Assembly (NCBI GenBank): GCA_015058655.1
Contig: SVBX01000010.1
Coordinates: forward strand, 1-64,000
Origin: Pseudoselenomonas ruminantium
GTDB lineage: Bacteria > Bacillota > Negativicutes > Selenomonadales > Selenomonadaceae
Direction of reading: 5' to 3'
Length of the DNA stretch: 64,000 nucleotides
The translations under genes and the position numbers were made by a program. The notes below the pieces were generated by a model. It made no database searches. It saw nothing but the letters and a program-made list of their open reading frames with translations, and was not told where the DNA came from. Position 1 is the stretch's first letter. The number at the start of each line of letters is the position of its first letter. Shown here in pieces: positions 25,189 through 33,856 of the stretch.

Positions 25189-26730
25189 CTATTTTCTTAT
25201 CTCCTTCCCCATGCGGTATTCTCTGGGCGTAACTCCCGTAGATTGATGAAACAGCCGGCAAAAGTGCTGATAGTTGAAAAAACCTTCCTCTTGGGCAATT
25301 TCCTTGATCAGAGATGTCTCCTGACGCAGTCTGGCTTTGACCCTGGCCAGGCGCTGCTCCGTCAAATATTCGGCAAACCCTTTGCCGGTGCACCTCTTGA
25401 ACAAAGTAGAAAAATAAGCCGCATTCAAACGCACATGATTCGCCACCTCTGCCTGAGTAATGTCTTCCCGGCTGTGCAAGCGCATGTACTCAACAGCTTT
25501 TCTCACAGCAGGATGCTCTGCTTCAACCTTCAGGCTTTCCTTGAAACTCATGATAGATTTAGTCATAGCCTGAAAATCTGGAAAAACCTCCTGCCTTTCC
25601 CGATAAGACAGCGGCATAATGCGTTCTATCAGCATCCTGACTTGCTCAAGAGGCAAATGCTCTTCTCCGAGGCATTCAAGAAAGGCCTGCAACCTTTCCT
25701 CTCTTTCAGCACCGGCGTGGGAAAGGCCTTCCACCATTTCCAGGATTGCGGCAGACGGCTCTTCCCGCCAAGCAGGTAGTTCCTTGCAGGTCAGGCAGCC
25801 ATCCCCTTCGTAAAAAAGGCGCCAGCGGCAGGAATATAGCGCGTGCCAATGTTTCACCATCCCCCCCAGGCCACGGCACATATCTGCCAAAAGCAGCGTT
25901 GCTGAAGCGTTGAGGTAACGCCTGCCAAAAATATGTATCTTCTGGGCAATTTCCCTCTGCAATTGCTGCCACCTGGCTGTACTCCCTCCATGTCCGAAAT
26001 CCAGCAGCACAGCTACATATTCTTCTTCCAGCTTGGGCAGAAATACCCAGCTGCATACTTTGCCCGAGCATTCCGTTTCCTGCCGAATGACATTGCGACA
26101 CATCTCCAAAAAAGCATGCTGAAACGAAGACTCTGCCTCCCCTGACATCGACTTTCGCCTCTGTTGCCAATCTCTTAGCCTGATGAGGATTCCCGCCCCC
26201 AGATAAAAATCTGCCTCTATTCCTGCCACTTTGGATTTTTCCTTCAAAGCATCAGCCTGCTCCTCGCCCTGCAAGAGCCCCATCAGGAATTCTTCCTTCA
26301 TCTTCTCCCTGCCGATGCGCGCTAATTCCTCCTGCTCCTCTGAATTTGTTTTTTCCGGCTCGTCAGCATTTTCCTGTTCCAGAAAGAACTGCAGCTTTTC
26401 CGGCGTCAGCTCATTTTTCAGCAGGTAATCTTCTATTCCCAGCTTCATGGCTTCTTTCACATAAACAAAATCATCATGGCTGCTGAGCACCAGGATGCGC
26501 CCCGGAAATTTTTTCTCTTTCAGGCTGCGGATAAGTTCAATACCATCCATGACCGGCATGCAAATATCCGTGATAATCAGATCCGGCTTCTGCGACGCTG
26601 CCAGAGACAACACCTCGCTGCCGTTCTTTGCGTCCCCCGCAATAACATAACCCTTCTGCTCCCAGGGAATCATCTGCTTCAAATAAGTGCGCACTAAAAA
26701 ATCATCATCTGCAATAATCACTTTCTTCAT
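25189..26730 (-). CDS. YesN-type response regulator (receiver plus AraC), 513 aa
   Basis: Receiver domain at residues 1-120 (IIADDDFLVRTYL, phospho-Asp in LIITDICMPVMDG, VLSSHDDFVY). The middle 270 residues have no clear motif. The C-terminal AraC domain carries ITQAEVANHVRLNAAYFSTLFKRCTG and SLIKEIAQEEGFFNYQHFCRLFHQ. It is the output of the three-component system; its start overlaps the stop of the binding-protein gene by one base (TGATG) and uses an AGGAGG inside that gene. A sugar-transport or cyclitol operon is the probable target. Confidence 0.9.
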   Translation of the reverse strand: MKKVIIADDDFLVRTYLKQMIPWEQKGYVIAGDAKNGSEVLSLAASQKPDLIITDICMPVMDGIELIRSLKEKKFPGRILVLSSHDDFVYVKEAMKLGIEDYLLKNELTPEKLQFFLEQENADEPEKTNSEEQEELARIGREKMKEEFLMGLLQGEEQADALKEKSKVAGIEADFYLGAGILIRLRDWQQRRKSMSGEAESSFQHAFLEMCRNVIRQETECSGKVCSWVFLPKLEEEYVAVLLDFGHGGSTARWQQLQREIAQKIHIFGRRYLNASATLLLADMCRGLGGMVKHWHALYSCRWRLFYEGDGCLTCKELPAWREEPSAAILEMVEGLSHAGAEREERLQAFLECLGEEHLPLEQVRMLIERIMPLSYRERQEVFPDFQAMTKSIMSFKESLKVEAEHPAVRKAVEYMRLHSREDITQAEVANHVRLNAAYFSTLFKRCTGKGFAEYLTEQRLARVKARLRQETSLIKEIAQEEGFFNYQHFCRLFHQSTGVTPREYRMGKEIRK

Positions 26731-27668
26731 CAGAATTCCTCCTGCTGCAAATATTCATCCGCATTATCATTCCTGATGACCTCATTTTCTATAAAGGCGC
26801 TCCCCGGCACTTCCCTTCCCTGAAGCATCTCCAGCACAATATCTATGGCCATCATGCCTATCTCCCTGCCGTTCTGAGAAATCATGGCATCTATGGAACC
26901 GTTTTTCAATGCTCTCAAGGCATCAGTCTGCGTATCCACCCCTATGAGCTTAATGTCCCGTGAGCGTGTGGCATCAGCCACGCCCAGGGTCATGATAGCG
27001 CTGGTGACGAACATTCCCTTTAGTTCAGGATATAATCTGAGCAGGTTCTCGCTCTGTATAGTTGCCTGACGGTACTTGGTTTCATCAGCCAGGCTCGCAA
27101 CCAGTTCCAGCTCCGTTTCCTCACGAATGCCGTCTCTGAATCCCTCCATGCGCCGGATATGCGCTTCCTGATTAGCACTTCCTCCCATTACGCTTACCTG
27201 GGAGCCTGGAGGAAGCAAGCGTGCCATTTCCCTGGCTGCCAGACGGCCAATATTGTAGTTGTTGGCCCCCACACACGGAATGCCGTTGATTTTTTCATCC
27301 ACGGTCAGCAGCCTGATTCCCCTTTCCTTTGCCAAGGATATCCAGCCCGCTGTATGATGGAGATTCACAGGTGAAACCACCAAAGCATCTATGTTATTTC
27401 CCAGCAAATCTTCTATGATTTTATTTTGTTCACCATAAGCGGCTTCATTTTCAGGTGTCACGACAATCAGTCTTACCCCCTTGGCCTTAGCTTCCTCCCG
27501 CATGCCTGAACGCACAGACAGCCAGTGCTCGCTATCCATAGCCTTCAGCACCACTCCCACTGTATACTCACCTGGTATCTGCTTCTCCTCCTTCTCTTTA
27601 AGGACGAGGGTTCCTGCCAAAAGCAATAGCAATGCGAAACAGACCAGCGCTGCTTTTTTCAACAACAC
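26730..27668 (-). CDS. Periplasmic sugar-binding protein of a three-component system, 312 aa
   Basis: An N-terminal hydrophobic anchor or signal (LLKKAALVCFALLLLLAG) leads to a Peripla_BP_4 (ribose/xylose-binding-like) domain: YTVGVVLKAMDSEHW, ALVVSPVNLHHT, VGANNYNIGRLAAREMA, VMGGSANQEAHIRRMEGF and LIGVDTQTDALRALKNG. It presumably binds a sugar or cyclitol and signals through the kinase. GTG 27668 is preferred: AGGGGGG lies five bases upstream and the longer frame overlaps the kinase. No ABC transporter genes accompany it, which argues for a sensory role. Confidence 0.85.
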   Translation of the reverse strand: MLLKKAALVCFALLLLLAGTLVLKEKEEKQIPGEYTVGVVLKAMDSEHWLSVRSGMREEAKAKGVRLIVVTPENEAAYGEQNKIIEDLLGNNIDALVVSPVNLHHTAGWISLAKERGIRLLTVDEKINGIPCVGANNYNIGRLAAREMARLLPPGSQVSVMGGSANQEAHIRRMEGFRDGIREETELELVASLADETKYRQATIQSENLLRLYPELKGMFVTSAIMTLGVADATRSRDIKLIGVDTQTDALRALKNGSIDAMISQNGREIGMMAIDIVLEMLQGREVPGSAFIENEVIRNDNADEYLQQEEF

Positions 27669-27681
27669 AAACGCCCCCCTT

Positions 27682-29412
27682 TCAGAGCTCATACGCCTGG
27701 GCATCTCTGGAAACAGGCAGACTGACTCTGGCCAGTGTGTAGCTGGCTCCATCGCTGAAGTATTCCAGCCTGCCTGTTGCGCCGTAATACAATTCTAGCC
27801 TCTCTTTCACATTTTTCACACCCACACCAGACAAACCACCGTGGGAATTTTCCACCTGCCCCCTGCCTATCTCAGTCAGTTTCTCCGGGCTCATGCCCTG
27901 CCCGTCGTCTTCCACTTCCAAAATCAGCTGCCCCTCATCAAAAAAGGCACGCACCCAGATGGTACAAGCAGAATGCGCCTGGCTGGGACCGTGGATGATG
28001 CTGTTTTCCACCAGAGGCTGCAGGATAAGCCTTGGCATTATGCATCTAAGTGTTTCCTTGTCTATCTCAAAATCTATGGAAAAAGCATCCATCATGCGAA
28101 ACTTCTGCAACGAAATATAGTGTTTGAGAATATCTATTTCTTCTTCCACTGTCACAAAAGCCCCATCCCTGTTTATGCTGGCCCGCAAGAGCTCTGCAAA
28201 ATCCAGCAGCAGGGAGCCCAGGTTCCCTGCCCCTTGCATAATGGCTGCCAGACGGATGGAATTCAGCATATTGTATATGAAATGCGGCCTGATCTGATAC
28301 TGCAATGCTTTCAACTCTGCTTCTTTTTTCAAGGCTTTTTCATTGGCTATTTCTTCCACCAGCAAGGAAATTTTTTCCAGCATGCCATTAAAAGTCATGG
28401 CCAGATAGCCTATCTCATCATTTCCTTTCACCGAAGACCGCGCCGCCAGATCTCCCTTTCCGGCAGCCTGCATGGCAAGTGCCAATTCCTCCACAGGACT
28501 GCTGAGACGAGAAGAAAGTACATACCCGCCTAGCGATGTGGTAAGCAGGACTATCAGCCCCCCCAGAAGCCCCATTACCCATAAATCTTGCGTCTGCCGT
28601 TCAAAGGGCTCTTCCGGAATCAGCACGCAGTATGTATCCCCCGAAAAAGCCATCTGCGCTTTGGCGCCGAAATAGGATGCATCCCCCATTTCCACACGGC
28701 CCGTGCATGCCCCCAGGCTGCAAAAGCTTGCCAGTTGCTCTTTTTCCGCTTCATCCAATTTCTGTGGCCCGGAAGACACACTCTTCCCGTCATCAAAAAG
28801 CAATGCAAAAGACTGGCTGCTATTATCCACACTATCAAAATAGCTGTAATAAAGCTCCCTTTCACTGACTGTAAAAGCCAGCCAGGCTACTGTCTCTCCC
28901 TCCTTTCCCTTTATCTCTGCACTGTACAAGTAGACATTTTTATGTGAAGTGCTGAGTATATCAACTACCGCCAGCGGATGCATTCCATGTTGTCGATGCA
29001 AAATTTCCAGCCATTTCCTTCCCACATCCTGTGGCAGTTGCTGCACTCCGTTATGCTCTGCAGATTTTATCAGGATTCCCTGCTCCGGCAGTAAACAATA
29101 TACCATATCTGCCATGTGCGTATTTCTCTTGTATTCCCGCAAGATCTCTGCCAGTTCCATTTGCTCCTGCCTGTTCCCCGCAGCTAGGGCAGCCACCCGC
29201 TCATCATAGGCAACATCCAGTGCAGCACGATACACCTCTTGAAAGACGCCGTCTACATTCTGCCCTCCCACTTTGGCCCGTTCATACAGAGATGCCATAT
29301 ATTGCTCTTCAAAAAAAGAGGCAGCGCGATATTGCAAAAACATCGCAAGCAAAACCACAGCCAGAATATTGACCAGCATTACCGCACCAAATGTCTTCAG
29401 CCTTATGCCCAT
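27682..29412 (-). CDS. YesM/LytS-type sensor histidine kinase, 576 aa
   Basis: One membrane helix near the N-terminus (LVNILAVVLLAMFLQY) and another near residue 285 (LLGGLIVLLTTSLGGYVLS) flank a large periplasmic sensor domain. A HAMP segment and then the kinase core follow, with ALQYQIRPHFIYNMLNSIRL (phospho-His), QPLVENSIIHG (N box) and DDGQGMS. The 3' end lies 13 bases before the binding-protein gene. The ATG at 29412 has AGGTGA upstream; GTG starts at 29424 and 29448 are alternatives. Confidence 0.85.
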   Translation of the reverse strand: MGIRLKTFGAVMLVNILAVVLLAMFLQYRAASFFEEQYMASLYERAKVGGQNVDGVFQEVYRAALDVAYDERVAALAAGNRQEQMELAEILREYKRNTHMADMVYCLLPEQGILIKSAEHNGVQQLPQDVGRKWLEILHRQHGMHPLAVVDILSTSHKNVYLYSAEIKGKEGETVAWLAFTVSERELYYSYFDSVDNSSQSFALLFDDGKSVSSGPQKLDEAEKEQLASFCSLGACTGRVEMGDASYFGAKAQMAFSGDTYCVLIPEEPFERQTQDLWVMGLLGGLIVLLTTSLGGYVLSSRLSSPVEELALAMQAAGKGDLAARSSVKGNDEIGYLAMTFNGMLEKISLLVEEIANEKALKKEAELKALQYQIRPHFIYNMLNSIRLAAIMQGAGNLGSLLLDFAELLRASINRDGAFVTVEEEIDILKHYISLQKFRMMDAFSIDFEIDKETLRCIMPRLILQPLVENSIIHGPSQAHSACTIWVRAFFDEGQLILEVEDDGQGMSPEKLTEIGRGQVENSHGGLSGVGVKNVKERLELYYGATGRLEYFSDGASYTLARVSLPVSRDAQAYEL

Positions 29413-29513
29413 GGGAAATTTCACCTGTCTGCCCCTTTTCCGTTTCACATATCACTATTCGCTTCTCAATGATACCACAATCCCAAACCAACATGAACAT
29501 AATGCACATAAAG

Positions 29514-29550
29514 CAAAAGCACCCAAAACCTTATCAGTTTCAGGTGCTCA
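29514..29550 (-). terminator. Terminator after the cytidylate-kinase-like gene
   Basis: AGCACC-t-GAAAC pairs with GTTTT-g-GGTGCT on the minus strand with a following T-run; it ends the GPH/kinase operon before the divergently spaced sensor kinase start. Confidence 0.6.
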
Positions 29551-29554
29551 TCCT

Positions 29555-30151
29555 TTATTTCTGCCTCATCTCCACATACTGGCAAATAAGGTCAGCCGCT
29601 TCTTCCAGCGTTATCTTGCTGGTGTTGATCATCATGTCGTAATTCTGCGGGTCGCCCCACTTCCTGCCCGTGTAGTAGGCGTAGTAGCTGCGGCGCTGTT
29701 CGTCCACGGCGTCCAGTTCCTTCACGGTCTTTTCGTCGTACTCCTCTTTGGCCCGCTGCTCGCGGAAATCGTCGTCAGCGTAGATGAAGAAGGAATAGTG
29801 GTTGGGGCAGTCCTTCAGCACGAAGTCAGCGCAGCGGCCCAGGAAAACCGCGCCCTCGCCCCGCTTGGCAATGGCCAGGATGGCCTTGGCCTGCTCGATG
29901 TAGCGGCGGTTGTAGTCAGCCACCCTGCCAAAGCCCCCCTGCTGGAAATAGGGCTTGCTGGTTTCAGGGGAAGCGTAGGAGGACTCCACGATGCTCTCAA
30001 TGTCAGCGCCCTGTCCCATTTTCTCTGCCGCCATGTTCACAATCTTGCGATCATAGCGCTTCACACCCATGCGTTTGGCCAGGATTTCGGAAATCTCACG
30101 ACCGCCGCTGCCGTACTGACGAGTAACGGTAATCAAAGTATTTTCTTTCAA
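29555..30151 (-). CDS. Cytidylate kinase-like protein, 198 aa
   Basis: Cytidylate_kin2-type nucleotide kinase. TVTRQYGSGGREIS is the P-loop, and FLGRCADFVL, a DD-FREQRA lid-like segment and MMINTSKITLEEAADLI follow. Such proteins are often found beside sugar transporters and their true substrate is unclear. Here it follows the GPH symporter by 15 bases and is surely co-transcribed with it. TTG at 30151 has AGAGGTG at a good distance; GTG 30160 is possible. Confidence 0.75.
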   Translation of the reverse strand: MKENTLITVTRQYGSGGREISEILAKRMGVKRYDRKIVNMAAEKMGQGADIESIVESSYASPETSKPYFQQGGFGRVADYNRRYIEQAKAILAIAKRGEGAVFLGRCADFVLKDCPNHYSFFIYADDDFREQRAKEEYDEKTVKELDAVDEQRRSYYAYYTGRKWGDPQNYDMMINTSKITLEEAADLICQYVEMRQK

Positions 30152-30166
30152 GTTCAACACCTCTTC

Positions 30167-31546
30167 TTACATTTCGCCCAGAGCTTCGCGCTGTACCAGC
30201 TCCTGCATGATGGCGGGATACTCCTTATCCAGCTTGTAGTTCACCAGCACGCCGATCAGCACGCCCCAGACGATGAGCGGTGCATACATGTAGATGCTCA
30301 TGATCATGCTGATGACAGCAGGGGTCTGGGATACAGAGCCGGTAGCGGTGGCCACATAGCCTGCGTAGGACAGCAAGCCGGTCAAAATAGCGCTGGTAAG
30401 GCCGGTGCCCACCTTTGTGCCTACGGAACCGCCGGAGAACACCAAGCCTTCCTGGCGCAGGTGGCTCTTCCACTGGCCATATTCCACTGCGTCCCCCAGG
30501 AAGCCAAAGATAACAGACTGAATGGGAGCAAAGCCGATGCCGCGAATGATGCAGCTGAAGACCAGCATGTTAAAATCCTCAGGATTGATGAGGAAAATAA
30601 GGTGGCCTACCAGGCAGATAACCACGCCGCCCAGGCTCATGTTCCTCTTGCCAAAGCGCTGGAGCAGCTTCGGGCTGAAGAGAGCCATGACACCGATGGT
30701 GACCAAAGTCTCCAAGAGATACAGGCCGCTGTAAAGGGAATCGTTATTGAAGATATACTTGCAGTAATAGGGCAGGATGGTGCCGGTGACGGTGAAGATG
30801 ACATTCTGCATCATCCAGATGGTCATGCCGGCCCAGAAATACTTGTTCACAGCCAAACCTTTGAGGGCCCGCTTCACAGGCACCTTGTCGTCAGCCTTCT
30901 CACGAGCTTCTATCACAACGGTTTCCTCACAGTTGCGGAAGCAGAAGATAAGGAGTCCCAAACCGACCAAAGCCCAAAGGCTCATCACCTCTACCCAGGC
31001 CATCTGGCTGTCACCGAAGACCTTCACCAAAGGCAAGGTTGCAGATACGGAGAGGATGCGTCCCCAGGGAGACAGGCACATGCGGGTGATGGAAAGCATG
31101 TCGCGCTCCTTGGAGAGGCGGGTCATCATGGCAGACAGGCTGCCGTAGGGAAGGTTCAAGGCCGTATAGCAGAAAGTAGTGCAGAGATTATATGTTACGA
31201 AGATATATGCAAATTGCAGAGCCGAAGTGGTCTGCGGCACTGTGTAGATAAGGATGATGGACACAGCGAAGGGAATGCTCATCCAAAGGATCCAGGGACG
31301 GGATTTCCCCCACTTGGAATGGGTCTTTTCCACTACGAACCCCATGATAACATCAGAGAAGCCATCAAAGCAGCGCGACAGCAGCATGACCAGACCCACG
31401 ATGGCAGGATCTATGCCTGCATAATCCGTGTAGAAGAAAGTCAGGATACCCATGGCACCCCAGACCACATTCTGGGCTGTATCGCCTAAGCCGTATGCAA
31501 TCCTGGTCTTCCAGGAAAGCTGTCCAGCAGTTTCAGTGTTACTCAT
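30167..31546 (-). CDS. GPH-family sugar:cation symporter, 459 aa
   Basis: Paralogue of 21674-23095 with the same motifs (IAYGLGDTAQN, FFYTDYAGIDP, MLLSRCFDGFSDVIMGFVVEKT, WGKSRPWILW). Twelve membrane helices are predicted by eye. It is followed by the cytidylate-kinase-like gene in the same operon. The substrate is unknown and is probably a sugar or cyclitol, given the context. GGGGG precedes the ATG by seven bases. Confidence 0.85.
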   Translation of the reverse strand: MSNTETAGQLSWKTRIAYGLGDTAQNVVWGAMGILTFFYTDYAGIDPAIVGLVMLLSRCFDGFSDVIMGFVVEKTHSKWGKSRPWILWMSIPFAVSIILIYTVPQTTSALQFAYIFVTYNLCTTFCYTALNLPYGSLSAMMTRLSKERDMLSITRMCLSPWGRILSVSATLPLVKVFGDSQMAWVEVMSLWALVGLGLLIFCFRNCEETVVIEAREKADDKVPVKRALKGLAVNKYFWAGMTIWMMQNVIFTVTGTILPYYCKYIFNNDSLYSGLYLLETLVTIGVMALFSPKLLQRFGKRNMSLGGVVICLVGHLIFLINPEDFNMLVFSCIIRGIGFAPIQSVIFGFLGDAVEYGQWKSHLRQEGLVFSGGSVGTKVGTGLTSAILTGLLSYAGYVATATGSVSQTPAVISMIMSIYMYAPLIVWGVLIGVLVNYKLDKEYPAIMQELVQREALGEM

Positions 31547-32146
31547 TGCCAGTCCCCCTGTTCAACTTTACCATAAACCAATTTACCTTGTGATGTTTTG
31601 GCGCCTTTTGTACATCTGTTGATTATATTATATCTATATTCCAACTATTGGGTCTATAAAAACTTGTTTGTTTAATATTCCTGCACTTGGAAAGAAACTG
31701 TCCTAAATCGCCATAAAGCAGACAAACTATCCGCAAAACAATAATATTATTTAGCAATACTATAAAATCTTGCTGTGACAGCCTATAGCGTGTTGATTAA
31801 ATGAACTTGACCCGTGAAGATGGGCTGATGGAAGCGAGGCCATGCCGGGCACGCCAAAACAGCAGGACTATCAAAGCCCTGCTGCCTTTACTGAAATTTC
31901 AATATGGACTTAGGAACTGTTCAGAAATAAATTAAGCATTCTGCTTGTCTTAGTTCGTCTATACTGCGTTGTCGTCAGTCGACATAGCACCGCTATGCCT
32001 CCTTCCTCCGCCTTGTCTAGCCAAACTAATCCTTCGCATTATGCTCAATTTATTTCTTGCCAGTTCCTTAGCGTTCGTGCAAGAACGCAGCGCGGCACTG
32101 TTTCGCACGAAGCCTATCGACCCAATGACCGCTCTGATACATTGAT
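31547..32146. other. Gene-free stretch of 600 bases with repeats
   Basis: Contains an AT-rich control region for the GPH gene, the shared motif at 31757-31776, a terminator-like hairpin AGCAGG...CCTGCT (31861-31883) followed on the minus strand by a sequence resembling the group II intron 5' end (weak), and the palindromic element at 31911-32070. No coding frame is convincing. Confidence 0.6.
31911..32070. repeat. Palindromic MITE-like element, about 160 bases
   Basis: The outer 27 bases (31913-31939, GGAACTG-TCAGAAATAAATT) match the reverse complement of 32041-32067 except at a few positions, and the flanks CTTAGGAACTG / CAGTTCCTTAG extend the inversion. There is no coding frame inside. A foldback element or miniature transposable element is the simplest reading. 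It lies 77 bases beyond the treC stop codon. Confidence 0.55.
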
Positions 32147-33787
32147 TCATTGCCTTCTGAACACCACAACCTCGAAAGGTCGCAAATCTTTTCCCAAGCC
32201 CGCATAGTTCCCCAGCAACTTGCTGAAGCCTGCCTCTTCATATTCCTGCAGGGATTTTTCCTGCAAGGAACTCTGGTGACGGCGGAAATTGCACAAGACA
32301 ACCATTTTCTCCCCGTCCAATTCCCGCTGATAGGCAATCACATCCGGGTTTTCTCTCTCCAGAAAAGATATCGAGCCTTCGGCAACGAGAGGCAATTCAT
32401 GGCGCAGTGCTATGAGCTGCCGGTAGAAGGAAAAGATGGAATCCTGCTCCTGCCTTTCTGCCATTACATTGATCTGGCGGTAGTTGTCAGGAGGCAGTAT
32501 CCAGGGTTCGGCAGCAGAAAAGCCTGCATATTTTTCTGCTGACCACTGCATGGGCGTACGGCCATTATCCCGGGAACGAGCCGCGAGGATTTCCAAGGCT
32601 TCTTCAGGAGTCTTTCCCTGTCGCTGCAGGATTTCATAGTAGTTGAGGCTTTCCACATCCCGATACTGCTCTATGGAATCATAGTGCGCATTGGTCATGC
32701 CGATTTCTTCCCCTTGGTAGATATAAGGAGTTCCCCGCATGAGATGGATGCAGGCTGCCAGCATCTTGGCAGATTCCTTCCGCAAGGAGCCGTCATCGCC
32801 GAAACGGGAAACAGCCCGGGGCTGGTCGTGATTGCACCAAAAAGTGGCGTTCCACCCCTCCCCTTCCTGCATGCCTTCCTGCCATTGGGCAAAGAGCTGC
32901 TTGAGCTCTGCTATATCCGGCTCCATCAGCTGCCACTTGTCTCCATCCTTGTAATCGACCTTCAGATGATGGAAGCTGAACGCCATGGCCAGTTCCTTGT
33001 ACCGGGGACTGGAGTAGCGTATGCAATTCTCCAGGCTGGTGGAAGACATCTCCCCCACCGTCACCATGCCCTCAATACCGCTTTCACGCACCATTTCCTG
33101 CAAAAACTCATGGACATGGCGGCCATCGGTGTAGAATCTGCGCCCATCTCCCTCATGGTCATCCTCGAAGGCTTCCGGCTTGGAAATGAGGTTCACCACA
33201 TCGAAGCGGAACCCCTTCAACCCCTTTTCCTTCCAAAAGCGCAGGATATCCTGGAGTTCACGCCGCACGGCGGGATTTTCCCAGTTGAGATCCGCCTGCG
33301 TCTTGTCAAAGAGGTGCAGGTACCACTTGCCCAGCTGCGGCACATATTCCCAAGCAGAGCCTCCAAATTTGGAAACCCAGTTAGTGGGAGGCTTATCAGG
33401 TTCACCTGCCTGGAAGATGTAGTAGTCCTGATACTCCTTTTCTCCTGACAGGGCACGCCTGAACCAATCGTGCTCCGTGGAAGTATGATTGAACACCATA
33501 TCGAACATGAGGCCTATGCCACGCTTATCTGCCTCGGCAATGAGCAACTCCACATCTGCCATGGTGCCGAAACGCGGGTCTATGCGGCGATAATCCGCTA
33601 CATCATAACCATTGTCCCTCTGGGGGGATACGAAGAAAGGCGTAATCCAGAGATAATCCACCCCCAGCTCGGCAAGATAATCAAGTTTCTCAATGATGCC
33701 CGGCAAATCCCCCAGGCCATCGCCGTTGGCATCACGAAAGGATTTTGGATATATCTGATAAACAACTTTATCATGGAAATCTGCCAT
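32147..33787 (-). CDS. treC: Alpha-glucosidase, GH13; probable trehalose-6-phosphate hydrolase, 546 aa
   Basis: Hydrolyses trehalose 6-phosphate to glucose and glucose 6-phosphate in the cytoplasm. GH13 motifs are intact: DMVFNHTS (region I), GFRFDVVN with the nucleophile Asp (region II), VTVGEMSS with the acid Glu (region III) and WCNHDQPR (region IV). VYQIYPKSF and GDLPGIIEKLDYL at the start are typical of TreC/oligo-1,6-glucosidases. The gene follows treB in the same operon, which settles the likely substrate. ATG 33787 has GGGAG upstream. Confidence 0.9.
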   Translation of the reverse strand: MADFHDKVVYQIYPKSFRDANGDGLGDLPGIIEKLDYLAELGVDYLWITPFFVSPQRDNGYDVADYRRIDPRFGTMADVELLIAEADKRGIGLMFDMVFNHTSTEHDWFRRALSGEKEYQDYYIFQAGEPDKPPTNWVSKFGGSAWEYVPQLGKWYLHLFDKTQADLNWENPAVRRELQDILRFWKEKGLKGFRFDVVNLISKPEAFEDDHEGDGRRFYTDGRHVHEFLQEMVRESGIEGMVTVGEMSSTSLENCIRYSSPRYKELAMAFSFHHLKVDYKDGDKWQLMEPDIAELKQLFAQWQEGMQEGEGWNATFWCNHDQPRAVSRFGDDGSLRKESAKMLAACIHLMRGTPYIYQGEEIGMTNAHYDSIEQYRDVESLNYYEILQRQGKTPEEALEILAARSRDNGRTPMQWSAEKYAGFSAAEPWILPPDNYRQINVMAERQEQDSIFSFYRQLIALRHELPLVAEGSISFLERENPDVIAYQRELDGEKMVVLCNFRRHQSSLQEKSLQEYEEAGFSKLLGNYAGLGKDLRPFEVVVFRRQ

Positions 33788-33856
33788 GAGAAACACTCCC
33801 TATCTATTTGCCAGGCATCTGCAGTGACGCCGGTGCCTGCAGATGCCATTTCCTTT

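Noticed and set aside
29273..31489. A 738-residue plus-strand frame across the kinase and GPH genes
   Set aside because: Complement of two genuine coding regions; no motif or start signal.
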